This document shows positions 7,640 through 14,433 of a stretch of 15,299 nucleotides of DNA, in pieces. Position 1 is the stretch's first letter, and the number at the start of each line of letters is the position of its first letter. Origin of the DNA: an uncultured Bacillaceae bacterium. Lineage in GTDB: Bacteria > Bacillota > Bacilli > Bacillales > Cytobacillaceae. The position numbers and the translations under genes were made by a program. The DNA lies in the NCBI GenBank assembly GCA_937995745.1, contig CALKIU010000077.1, forward strand, positions 1 to 15,299, in the 5' to 3' direction. The notes under the pieces were generated by a model. The model ran no database searches and was not told where the DNA came from. It saw only the letters and a list, made by a program, of their open reading frames with translations.

Positions 7640-8185
7640 ATGATTGGAAGACCTTGTACGAAGCAGCTGATTGCTGAATCATTGAAAGAGCTTATGAAAA
7701 AGCGAAGTTTTGAAAAGATTACAGTGAAAATGATTGTTGATAATTGCCATGTTACACGGCAAACTTTTTACAAATATTTTCAAGATAAATATGATTTGCT
7801 GGGATGGGTTTTTTCAACGAATATTGACCGGATTTTAGAATCGAGCTCCGGGGAACAATCGTGGTGTAAAGTATTGGAGGAAATGCTTCGTTATATGAAA
7901 GAAGAACAGACATTTTATGTAAACGCTGTTAGTTACAGGGGACAAAACAACCTAAAACATGTAATCCTGGAATATACCCGTACAGCTTACGCACGGGAGC
8001 TCAGAAAACGTCTCAATACAGAAGATTTAAGCCAAGAATTCCTTGCATCCATTGAGTTTAACAGTTATGGCGCCGCCGGATTTATTTACAATTGGATTGG
8101 TGAAAATATGTCAACGGAACCCAAATTGTTGGCCCAATTTATTGCGGACAATATGCCTGAAAAGATGAAGCAATACTTTAATTAA
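7640..8185 (+). CDS. TetR/AcrR-family transcriptional regulator
   Basis: This 181-residue protein has a TetR-type N-terminal helix-turn-helix (about 8-50): ITVKMIVDNCHVTRQTFYKYF, then KYDLLGWVF, a pattern close to the DhaS-like branch of the family. The remainder is a helical ligand-binding and dimer domain with no motif that names an effector. The ATG has TAGGAGG 8 nt upstream. The gene is divergent from the Old-Yellow-Enzyme-type reductase, and two 24-bp palindromes lie between them, so it most likely controls that enzyme and itself, with the enzyme's substrate or a related compound as inducer. Length and frame are normal. Confidence 0.88.
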   Translation: MIGRPCTKQLIAESLKELMKKRSFEKITVKMIVDNCHVTRQTFYKYFQDKYDLLGWVFSTNIDRILESSSGEQSWCKVLEEMLRYMKEEQTFYVNAVSYRGQNNLKHVILEYTRTAYARELRKRLNTEDLSQEFLASIEFNSYGAAGFIYNWIGENMSTEPKLLAQFIADNMPEKMKQYFN

Positions 8186-8212
8186 TGGGATGGAGGGTTC
8201 ATTGGAACGGAG

Positions 8213-8232
8213 GGGTCGGACATTGTGTCCCA
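8213..8232. repeat. REP-like hairpin, copy 1
   Basis: GGGGTCGGACATTGTGTCCC contains the short hairpin GGACA-ttg-TGTCC. It resembles the GGGGAC...GTCCC extragenic palindromes that are common in Bacillota and linked to REP-associated tyrosine transposases. A related element lies on the other side of the exporter gene. No transposase is present. Confidence 0.4.
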
Positions 8233-8251
8233 TTCAGTTCCTCATAACAGC

Positions 8252-8284
8252 AAACAGCCCCTGATTTTAGGCAAGGGGCTGTTT
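8252..8284. terminator. Perfect 11-bp inverted repeat after tetR, possible weak terminator
   Basis: AAACAGCCCCT (8252-8262) pairs exactly with AGGGGCTGTTT (8274-8284) over an 11-nt loop. The stem is very stable but the U tail is only TTT within the stem, so it may terminate weakly or act as a transcript-stabilising structure. A second hairpin-like element (ACAAC 8311-8315 with GTTGT 8329-8333) followed by T6 (8337-8342) may finish termination for the tetR transcript. The rest of 8186-8431 shows no convincing gene. Confidence 0.5.
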
Positions 8285-8431
8285 GACGTATATGCTCCAA
8301 CCCTGATTGAACAACGGACGCTGGGGCTGTTGTCCATTTTTTCAAGGCTCCTCTAAGTCTTCGTTCAATATTCCCACTCTGTGATTGTCCGCGTAATGGC
8401 CAAGATACTTGCACTTTCGATGCATGGGTGC

Positions 8432-8462
8432 AAAAAATATATCCGGCTAAAAAGCGCCGGAT
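8432..8462 (-). terminator. Intrinsic terminator of the exporter gene
   Basis: On the minus strand ATCCGGC (8462-8456) pairs with GCCGGAT (8447-8441) around an 8-nt loop; ATA and six T residues follow (down to 8432). It starts 29 nt after the stop codon of the exporter. Confidence 0.85.
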
Positions 8463-8491
8463 AAGTGAGTGTTTTCACCGCAGGTATCATC

Positions 8492-9676
8492 TTACAAAGG
8501 ATTGGTAAACTTTTTTCCTGCCGGTTCTTTCCACATGGACCCGATTACTAATCCGGCGATAATGACAACCGTGCTAAAGTAGAACGGGTAATGGATATCG
8601 ATATCGAACAGGATTCCGCCGACAATGGGGCCGAGGACGTTTGCCAGCGAGGTGAAAAATGAGTTGATGCCGGCAACAAATCCTTGTTCGTTTCCGGCGA
8701 CGCGGGTGAGGTAGTGGGTCACGGCCGGACGGATTAAATCAAAGCCGATGAATACGGTAAACATGACAAGCATCACAAGCCAATATGATTGGACAACCGT
8801 CACCGCCATCACAAGCACCGCAGAGAAAATGAAACTGATTTGCACCAGCTTAATTTCCCCGAGCCATTTCATGAGACGGTCAAAAATGAGGACTTGGGAA
8901 ATCGCGCCTATCAACGCTCCGCCGGTAACGGCAATGGCGATGTCATTGGGGGTGAAAGCAAATTTATGGTCTGCAAAGAGCGAGAAAAATGACTCGAATG
9001 CTGCGAGAGCCAGGGATGAAATCAATATCACGAGAAAGGCGTTAAAAAATTTCGGCATAAACATCTTTTTGATGCTGTTTTTAAAGGATGTTTCCGTTGT
9101 TTGCCCCGTTTCTACCGTGCGGTCCGGCTCTTTTAAGAGCAGTTGTGATAATAGGGCCGCGATGCCGCCGAGGATTCCGGCTGCAAAAAACGGGACGCTG
9201 ATTCCGAAGTTTGCCAAAAATCCGCCAATCCCCGGTCCGACGATGAAACCTGTATTAATCGCCGCCGACATGTAGCCCAGAGCTTTCGGACGCTGGTCCA
9301 AATTGGTAATATCGACAATAAAAGCGGTCACAGCCGGCATGTTGAACGCGGCGCTCATTCCGCCCAAAACCCGTGAAAAAAATAGTACTTCAACCGTTTT
9401 ACCCAAGCCGAATAAAAATTCCGAAAGGCCGAATAAAATTAAGCTAAGCACAATCATGATTTTTCGGCCGAACCGATCAACGGCCCTGCCGGCAAACGGG
9501 GATACGATTAATTGAGTTAACGCGAAAGCGGCTGTTAAATAGCCGACGACGGTACCGCTAATCGACAGATCATTCATGATCGAAGGCAGAACGGGGATAA
9601 CAAGGCCAATCCCCAAAAAAGCAATAAACAAGTTGAGTAGCAACAAATAAAGCATAATTCTTTGCCTCTTTTCCAT
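8492..9676 (-). CDS. DHA1-family major facilitator multidrug exporter (NorA/Bmr-like)
   Basis: This 394-residue membrane protein has about 12 hydrophobic segments. It shows the DHA1 drug-proton antiporter pattern: an N-terminal LFIAFLGIGLVIPVLP helix, the motif-A loop GRAVDRFGRK between helices 2 and 3, and a GFIVGPGIGGFLA motif-C helix typical of antiporters. It would export hydrophobic or cationic compounds using the proton gradient. I chose the ATG at 9676, preceded by AGAGG at 9 nt, because the family normally begins with a few charged residues directly before helix 1. An upstream start at 9784 would add 36 polar residues unlike the family and read through a hairpin. The gene stands alone with its own terminator. 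The substrate is unknown; Bmr, NorA and TetL-like members cannot be separated here. Confidence 0.88.
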   Translation of the reverse strand: MEKRQRIMLYLLLLNLFIAFLGIGLVIPVLPSIMNDLSISGTVVGYLTAAFALTQLIVSPFAGRAVDRFGRKIMIVLSLILFGLSEFLFGLGKTVEVLFFSRVLGGMSAAFNMPAVTAFIVDITNLDQRPKALGYMSAAINTGFIVGPGIGGFLANFGISVPFFAAGILGGIAALLSQLLLKEPDRTVETGQTTETSFKNSIKKMFMPKFFNAFLVILISSLALAAFESFFSLFADHKFAFTPNDIAIAVTGGALIGAISQVLIFDRLMKWLGEIKLVQISFIFSAVLVMAVTVVQSYWLVMLVMFTVFIGFDLIRPAVTHYLTRVAGNEQGFVAGINSFFTSLANVLGPIVGGILFDIDIHYPFYFSTVVIIAGLVIGSMWKEPAGKKFTNPL

Positions 9677-9727
9677 GACCACAAACCTCTGTATCTCTAT
9701 GGTCTTTGGGTTATGGGGATGGGATAT

Positions 9728-9747
9728 GGGGACAATTTCGTTGTCCC
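9728..9747. repeat. REP-like hairpin, copy 2, in the exporter leader
   Basis: GGGGACAATTTCGTTGTCCC contains a perfect 7-bp stem (GGGACAA with TTGTCCC) and a 5-nt loop. It lies about 50 nt upstream of the exporter start on the minus strand. It may be an extragenic palindrome related to the one at 8213-8232, or a leader hairpin or operator of the exporter. Confidence 0.45.
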
Positions 9748-9784
9748 ACCATTTATTTGCAATTTTGAAGCAACCGGAGGCCAA

Positions 9785-10012
9785 AGGAGAAAATTAAAAG
9801 TGAAATGAAACCGATGAATTAAAGTAAATACAAATGATAGGCTACATCAACTCCAAAATAATAACATAAAAATAAAAAACAGGAAACTCGATGCATCTGA
9901 TATGATCCAAGTTTTTTAAAATTATTCTGAAGCGATTTTTCCTGTGGCTGGTCAGTTGTTTCAAATTGGCAGTATGGGGCGAAGTGCCGGATTTTTTAGT
10001 TGGATCGGTGAA
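9785..10012. other. Gap upstream of the exporter, no gene seen
   Basis: This AT-rich stretch has short open frames on both strands but none with a good ribosome binding site or recognisable protein. It must contain the promoter of the exporter on the minus strand, which I could not place. The plus-strand terminator that follows has no gene to serve, so an older gene may have been lost here. Confidence 0.5.
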
Positions 10013-10037
10013 GGGCGGCCTTTTAGGCCGCCCTTTT
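10013..10037 (+). terminator. Strong intrinsic terminator without an upstream gene
   Basis: GGGCGGCC (10013-10020) and GGCCGCCC (10026-10033) form a perfect 8-bp GC stem with a 5-nt loop, followed by TTTT. The plus orientation is favoured by the T run. No coding region ends just upstream on that strand. Confidence 0.75.
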
Positions 10038-10065
10038 CCGAATGAATTTTCCGGTAAAAAGGGAT

Positions 10066-10196
10066 TCGCCAATATATTTTAGAATTCGCCAATAAAATGA
10101 AATTTTCGCCAATATTTTTTGGAATTCGCCAATAAAATCGAAAAATCGCCAATATATTGTTGAAAATCGCCAATATGTTGATTTTTGTCACCAATT
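10066..10196. repeat. Seven-copy direct-repeat array TCGCCAATA, 20-21 bp period
   Basis: TCGCCAATA begins at 10066, 10086, 10106, 10126, 10146 and 10167, with a degenerate TCACCAATT at 10188. Steps are exactly 20 bp for the first five copies and 21 for the rest, about two helical turns, so all copies face the same side of the DNA. The AT-rich fillers alternate: copies 1 and 3 continue TATATTTTA or TATTTTTTG and then GAAT, while copies 2 and 4 continue AAAAT, which suggests a 40-bp higher unit. Spacers are far too short and too similar for CRISPR. The form resembles iterons or phased protein-binding sites. There is no replication gene nearby. Confidence 0.85.
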
Positions 10197-10200
10197 TTTC

Positions 10201-10519
10201 TTTTTAAAAGAGGCTATAACATCCAAATTGTTGGAATTAAGAAGATTCCCGCCTTTATTATTCCATAATTAAGGCATAATTTACATGAACTGGGATAAAG
10301 TTAAGGGTGCGATGGGAGGATGTTCCTGCCTTTTTTCAGCAGTAGCAATTCCGGACCAAAAATTTCATTTTCAAGCCGCACAGACGTCCCGACTGTATAA
10401 TGGTTGTTAGGTAGTTTTTTGGCTCTTGGAATTTTTTGTCTTTGTTCGCTTGCGCCAGGAAACAATAAACCTGATTTTGAAATTGCAAAGGCTATTATTT
10501 TTTTAAGAAAGGACGATTT
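10201..10519. other. Gap between repeat array and lipoprotein gene
   Basis: About 320 nt without a gene. A perfect TATAAT (10396-10401) is a possible -10 for the lipoprotein gene, but no good -35 lies at 16-18 bp. The leader after it would be over 100 nt long. I see no riboswitch or RNA gene that I can name. Confidence 0.35.
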
Positions 10520-10822
10520 TTGTTGAAAAAGAAAGCACTTTTATTGGGATTCATTGTCGTCCTTATTTTACTGGTATTGACAGGATGCGTACCCGGAGAC
10601 GGAACGCACACCCCGGATGATCCGGCCGGTTTTTTCTGGGGAATTTGGCACGGCTGGATTGCTCCGATTTCATTGATTGTGGGATTTTTTAATGAAAATA
10701 TCCGGGTTTATGAGGTTGTGAATACAGGCTGGTGGTACGACTTGGGCTTTTACATTGCCATCATCAGCGGTTTCGGCAGCCTGTCTTTGACACGCAGGAA
10801 AAATTCTGAGAAGAAAGATTGA
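10520..10822 (+). CDS. Small membrane lipoprotein of unknown function
   Basis: This product has 99-100 residues. The N-terminus is KKKALLLGFIVVLILLVLTGC, a type II signal peptide with lipobox LTGC, so the mature protein would be lipid-anchored at Cys (about residue 23). The mature part, rich in Trp, Phe and Gly, reads DPAGFFWGIWHGWIAPISLI, then NTGWWYDLGFYIAIISGFG, giving two membrane-embedded segments, and ends in a basic and polar tail. I have the impression of a small conserved family in Bacillota but cannot give it a function. Two tandem TTG codons (10520 and 10523) can both serve as starts; AAAGGA lies 6 or 9 nt upstream, and I list the longer form. It stands alone. Confidence 0.8.
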   Translation: MLKKKALLLGFIVVLILLVLTGCVPGDGTHTPDDPAGFFWGIWHGWIAPISLIVGFFNENIRVYEVVNTGWWYDLGFYIAIISGFGSLSLTRRKNSEKKD

Positions 10823-10829
10823 ATAAAGC

Positions 10830-10891
10830 GCCGGGATGTTTTTGTAATAGTCTTGGAGTACAAAAAATCTCCCGGCGGGTACATGCCCGCC
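10830..10891. repeat. Two overlapping, mutually exclusive hairpins
   Basis: GCCGGGA-tg-TTTTTGTA (10830-10846) pairs with TACAAAAA-atc-TCCCGGC (10859-10876), a 15-bp stem with a small internal loop. GGCGGG (10874-10879) pairs with CCCGCC (10886-10891). The arms share bases 10874-10876, so only one can form fully. They lie in the 3' region of the lipoprotein transcript, opposite the end of busR, and may serve as a processing or termination structure. Confidence 0.5.
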
Positions 10892-10899
10892 CAGACTCT

Positions 10900-10929
10900 A
10901 AAAAAAGACACACCCATATGCTTGGTGTG
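10900..10929 (-). terminator. Intrinsic terminator of busR
   Basis: On the minus strand CACACC (10929-10924) pairs with GGTGTG (10914-10909) and is followed by TC and seven T residues (to 10900). It lies right after the busR stop codon. In plus orientation the stem is also followed by a T-rich stretch, so it may serve both strands. Confidence 0.8.
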
Positions 10930-10931
10930 CT

Positions 10932-11555
10932 TTAATTTTTTTCAAGAAAAATATTGACCCGGTCCAAAATGTTTTCGTCTCCGATGATTAATAAAATGTC
11001 CCCCAATTGAAAGTCGGCGTGGGGCCCGGGTGAGAGAATCAGTTTTCCTCTTCTTTTAATGCCGACAATCGTTCCCCCTGTATTCTCCCAAAACTTCACT
11101 TCTCCAACTGTTTTTCCGATAAAGCGGCAATTTTTAGTGATTTCCACTTCCACCGGCGACAAGGGATTGGTATTTCTCAGAGTGCGCACATAGTGAAGGA
11201 TTTTTGTAATGATATCGGTTAATTCTCTGTCCAACTTTGCCCGTTCTTCGATGAGCGCCCGCGCATCTTGTTCCAATTCCTTTAAGCTTTTCATATGGGT
11301 AAACCGCCGGATAAATATCAACGCGTTTTCCCTTGAAGAAATGGTGACTCCGCTTCCTTTTTCCGATTTGACAATGTTCACATCTTCCAAAATTTTGATG
11401 GATTTGCGGATCGTCTCCGGCGACACGTTGTATTCGCTCGCCAGTGTCGAACGTCCGTAAATTTTTTCCCCTTCTTTGAACTCGCCGGCATAAATCCGGT
11501 TTGCCAGATCAAGGGCGATAATTTGATAGATTGGCATTTGACTTTCCGGTTTCAT
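10932..11555 (-). CDS. busR: BusR-like regulator: GntR winged helix plus RCK_C (TrkA-C) domain
   Basis: This 207-residue protein has a GntR-type winged helix at about 7-75 (PIYQIIALDLANRIYAGEF, then STLASEYNVSPETIRKSIKIL), a long helical linker at 85-128, and an RCK_C domain at about 135-207 (FIGKTVGEVKFWENTGGTIVGI, then LSPGPHADFQLGDILLIIGD). This two-domain layout and length match BusR of streptococci and lactococci, which binds c-di-AMP through RCK_C and represses a compatible-solute transporter. The start ATG has AAAGGATG upstream. The gene is divergent from an osmoprotectant-type ABC importer with a bipartite inverted repeat over its promoter, the same arrangement of regulator and target. 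A possible promoter on the minus strand has TGTTAAAAT near 11594-11602. Assignment to BusR is by architecture and context. Confidence 0.85.
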   Translation of the reverse strand: MKPESQMPIYQIIALDLANRIYAGEFKEGEKIYGRSTLASEYNVSPETIRKSIKILEDVNIVKSEKGSGVTISSRENALIFIRRFTHMKSLKELEQDARALIEERAKLDRELTDIITKILHYVRTLRNTNPLSPVEVEITKNCRFIGKTVGEVKFWENTGGTIVGIKRRGKLILSPGPHADFQLGDILLIIGDENILDRVNIFLEKN

Positions 11556-11666
11556 TCACGTTCATCCTTTTATGCGTAATGCTTCTTTAACGTATTTTAA
11601 CATATTCGGCGATTGAATAAAGACGGCCATTTGATGAACGGTTGAATAATTGTAAAAAATATTTTG

Positions 11667-11696
11667 TTGAGAAAGTAACAACCTCTATGTTAGTAT
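11667..11696 (+). promoter_or_regulatory. Probable promoter of the ABC importer operon
   Basis: TTGAGA (11667-11672) and TAGTAT (11691-11696) are separated by 18 bp. The left arm of the putative operator fills the spacer and the right arm covers the expected start site, so a bound repressor would block it. Confidence 0.5.
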
Positions 11697-11709
11697 AAAG
11701 TTGTTACTT
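11673..11709. promoter_or_regulatory. Putative bipartite BusR operator
   Basis: AAGTAACAAC (11673-11682) and GTTGTTACTT (11700-11709) are exact reverse complements separated by 17 bp. Each arm contains a GTnAC core that is itself symmetric. BusR is described as a tetramer that reads bipartite sites at a fixed spacing, which this layout fits. The assignment is inferred from symmetry, position and the adjacent gene. Confidence 0.7.
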
Positions 11710-11731
11710 ATACCAGGAGGGGAGGAACCGG

Positions 11732-12856
11732 ATGATCAAGTTTGAAAATATCGTCAAAAAATATGGCGATAAAACGGTAATCGATGATTTTTCGCTTGAA
11801 ATTCAACCGGGGGAATTGGTTGTTTTTATCGGACCGAGCGGATGCGGAAAAACCACCCTCTTAAAAATGGTGAACCGGCTTATAGAACCAACGAGCGGTA
11901 CCGTTTATGTCAACGGAAAAGATATCAAGAAGGAAGATCCGATTCAACTCCGCAGAAACATTGGCTATGTCATACAAAACGTCGGCCTTTTTCCCCATAT
12001 GTCCATTAAAGAAAATCTGGAAATCATCCCGAGAGTGAAGGGAGAAGAACCTGAAGCCATTGAGGAAAAAACAGTCCGCCTGCTCAAGTTGGTTGGATTG
12101 GACCCGGACGAGTATATGTACCGTTTTCCAAGCGAATTGAGCGGGGGGCAGCAGCAAAGGGTAGGCGTGGCCAGGGCTTTTTCCACGGATTCAGACATTA
12201 TTTTAATGGACGAACCCTTCAGTGCATTGGATCCCATTACGAGAAGCTCTCTTCAGGAAGAATTGTTCAACATGCAGCAGGAGCTTCGCAAAACGATCAT
12301 TTTCGTGACTCACGACATGGACGAAGCGTACAAGATTGCGGATAAAATTTGCATCATTAAAGAAGGAAAAATGGTCCAGTACGACACGCCGGAAAATATT
12401 TTGAAAAACCCCGCCAATGAATTTGTGGCCAATTTTATCGGCAAAAAGCGTGTTTGGAATAATCCGGAAGTATTAAAAGCCGAAGATATTATGATTGCGG
12501 ATCCGGTAAAAGTATCTCCCAAACGCAATGTGTTGCAAGCCGTTGAAATCATGGCGGAAAACAAAGTCGACAGTTTGCTCGTGACCACGAGGGAAAACGA
12601 GTTGATTGGTCTTATCACGTTGAAACGAATCCAGCTCGAAGACCGGAACCGGTTAATTGAAGAGATTATGGAACGGAATGTGTTGACGGTGCAGGAAGGG
12701 GACAATCTCATTAAAGTGTTGGAATTGATGAACCGGCATAAAGTCGGCTATATGCCGGTTGTGAATGCCTCCGGAAAGCTGGCGGGATTGATTACGCGCA
12801 GCAGCATTCTCGCGGCTTTGAGCAACCAACTGATCGATGTGGAGGTGGAATTTTAA
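11732..12856 (+). CDS. opuCA: Osmoprotectant-type ABC importer ATPase with tandem CBS domains (OpuCA-like)
   Basis: This 374-residue ATPase powers uptake through the permease encoded next. The ABC core (1-240) has Walker A GPSGCGKTT (34-42), Q-loop Q82, signature LSGGQ (136-140), Walker B ILMDEP (157-162) and H-loop H194, all intact. Two CBS domains follow (about 250-303 and 308-365). In OpuC/OpuA-type transporters the CBS pair acts as an ionic-strength or c-di-AMP sensor that gates transport. The ATG has AGGAGGGGAGG upstream. The stop overlaps the next start by one base, so the two genes are translationally coupled. Related EgtU-type ergothioneine transporters share this domain layout, so the solute is uncertain; the neighbouring BusR-like repressor argues for a compatible solute such as glycine betaine or carnitine. 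Confidence 0.88.
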   Translation: MIKFENIVKKYGDKTVIDDFSLEIQPGELVVFIGPSGCGKTTLLKMVNRLIEPTSGTVYVNGKDIKKEDPIQLRRNIGYVIQNVGLFPHMSIKENLEIIPRVKGEEPEAIEEKTVRLLKLVGLDPDEYMYRFPSELSGGQQQRVGVARAFSTDSDIILMDEPFSALDPITRSSLQEELFNMQQELRKTIIFVTHDMDEAYKIADKICIIKEGKMVQYDTPENILKNPANEFVANFIGKKRVWNNPEVLKAEDIMIADPVKVSPKRNVLQAVEIMAENKVDSLLVTTRENELIGLITLKRIQLEDRNRLIEEIMERNVLTVQEGDNLIKVLELMNRHKVGYMPVVNASGKLAGLITRSSILAALSNQLIDVEVEF

Positions 12857-14433
12857 TGGGTGGATTTTTGGATTATGTGGCGGTGAACTCGGACCGTATC
12901 CTTTCTTTGCTGTGGCAGCATATCTATTTAACGGTCTTTGCCGTGGCCATTGCCGCATTGATCGGTGTTCCGTTCGGTATTTTGATTTCGCGCACGAAAC
13001 ATCTGTCCAAACCGGTGATCGGTTTTGCCAATGTGGTGCAGGCCATTCCGAGTTTGGCGATGCTCGGTTTTTTGATTCCGTTTATCGGGATCGGGAGCAA
13101 GCCGGCCATTGTGATGGTCGTTTTGTACTCGCTCCTTCCGATTGTGAAAAATACTTATACGGGGTTAACAAACATTGACCGGGACATTATGGAAGCGGCC
13201 CGGGGAATTGGTCTCACGAAAGGCCAGATTATGAGAAAAATCCAGTTGCCTCTAGCCATGCCCGTGATGATGACCGGTGTGCGCATTGCTGCGGTGACAG
13301 CTGTCGGGCTCATGACGATTGCCGCTTTTGTCGGCGCCGGCGGTCTCGGGTTCCTCGTCTTTTCCGGAGTTGCGACTGTGGATAATTACATGATTTTGGC
13401 CGGTGCCATTCCCGCCTGTGTTCTCGCCCTCTTCATCGATTATGCCGTTGGGATCGTGGAAAAAAAGCTGTCTTATACCAATAAGAAAAATCTCGACATG
13501 AGTGCAGCGGGTATCGAGCGCCGCAAAAAGAGAAGAAGAGTTTGGCTGTCCTTTGCGGCCGTTTTTGTCATCGCCGTTGCCGGATACGGCATGTACAGCG
13601 CTTTTGGCGAAAAGAAAGACACGATTTCAATCGGTTCCAAGAATTTCACGGAACAATTGATTATCGCCAATATGGTCGCGGAACTGATTGAATCCAATAC
13701 GGATATCCAAGTAAAAAGAGAGTTGAATCTCGGCGGAACGCAGGTCGCTTTTGAGGCGTTAAAAGCCGGGGAAATTGATATGTATGTCGACTATACGGGA
13801 ACGTTATTGATTGACGTCCTAAAAAATGAATTCATGACAGATCCGGATGAGGTGTATAAAGTCGTTCACGATCAATTGCTGGAAAAATTTAATATTAAGA
13901 CACTGGCCAATTTGGGCTTTAACAATACGTATACATTGGCCGTCCGGCCGGATACGGCGGAAAAATACGGTTTGGAGACGTTCTCCGATCTGGCCCGCGT
14001 GAGCGATCAGTTGAGAATCGGGGCCACTCTGGAGTTCATGAACCGGGATGACGGGTTGAAAGGCTTAATCAAAACGTATCAGATGAATTTTGCCGGTTCC
14101 GAATCGGTCGATGGCGGACTTAGGTATACGGCCTTGAAAAAAGATGAAGTTCAGGTGATCAATGCGTTTGCCACCGACGGTTTGCTGGCCGAATTTGATT
14201 TGGTCGTTTTGGAAGATGACAAATATTTCTTCCCGCCGTACCATGCCGTTCCGATTATCAGGGAGGAAGTGGCGGAAGAATACCCTGAAATTGCTGAACT
14301 GATGGAAAAACTTGCCGGGGTATTGAATGATGAAGTCATGCGCGACCTGAATTACCGGGCTGACGGATTGAATCAAGCCCCTGAAAAAGTGGCGCGGAAC
14401 TTTTTGTTGGAAACAGGCTTGATTGAAGAGTAA
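12856..14433 (+). CDS. Fused ABC permease and substrate-binding protein (OpuCB-OpuCC type)
   Basis: This 525-residue protein joins two importer parts. Residues 15-205 are a binding-protein-dependent permease with about five or six membrane segments and the coupling helix EAARGIGLTKGQIMRKIQLP (113-132). A basic linker (221-229) and a further membrane helix (230-250) place the remainder outside the cell. Residues 256-525 are an OpuCC/OsmF-type binding domain with GSKNFTEQLI (260-269), YVDYTGT (310-316), ATDG (439-442) and PPYHAVP (460-466). Since the receptor is tethered, no separate lipoprotein is needed. The start overlaps the ATPase stop (TAATG) with GGAGGTGG upstream. The fusion resembles the BilE and EgtU transporters rather than OpuA. 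Quaternary-ammonium solutes are the best guess given BusR; ergothioneine is the main alternative. Confidence 0.88.
   Translation: MGGFLDYVAVNSDRILSLLWQHIYLTVFAVAIAALIGVPFGILISRTKHLSKPVIGFANVVQAIPSLAMLGFLIPFIGIGSKPAIVMVVLYSLLPIVKNTYTGLTNIDRDIMEAARGIGLTKGQIMRKIQLPLAMPVMMTGVRIAAVTAVGLMTIAAFVGAGGLGFLVFSGVATVDNYMILAGAIPACVLALFIDYAVGIVEKKLSYTNKKNLDMSAAGIERRKKRRRVWLSFAAVFVIAVAGYGMYSAFGEKKDTISIGSKNFTEQLIIANMVAELIESNTDIQVKRELNLGGTQVAFEALKAGEIDMYVDYTGTLLIDVLKNEFMTDPDEVYKVVHDQLLEKFNIKTLANLGFNNTYTLAVRPDTAEKYGLETFSDLARVSDQLRIGATLEFMNRDDGLKGLIKTYQMNFAGSESVDGGLRYTALKKDEVQVINAFATDGLLAEFDLVVLEDDKYFFPPYHAVPIIREEVAEEYPEIAELMEKLAGVLNDEVMRDLNYRADGLNQAPEKVARNFLLETGLIEE

Noticed and set aside
8199..8414. 71-codon open frame on the minus strand after tetR
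   Set aside because: It runs through two hairpins, has no ribosome binding site and resembles no protein I know.
9677..9784. Longer N-terminus for the exporter starting at 9784
   Set aside because: The 36 extra residues are polar, unlike the family, and overlap a hairpin; the ATG at 9676 fits the family start.
9842..10194. Overlapping short open frames on the minus strand in the gap
   Set aside because: They are reading frames through the terminator and the TCGCCAATA repeats, with low-complexity products.
10066..10196. CRISPR array
   Set aside because: The repeat is only 9 bp, the fillers are 11-12 bp and similar to each other, and no cas gene is present.
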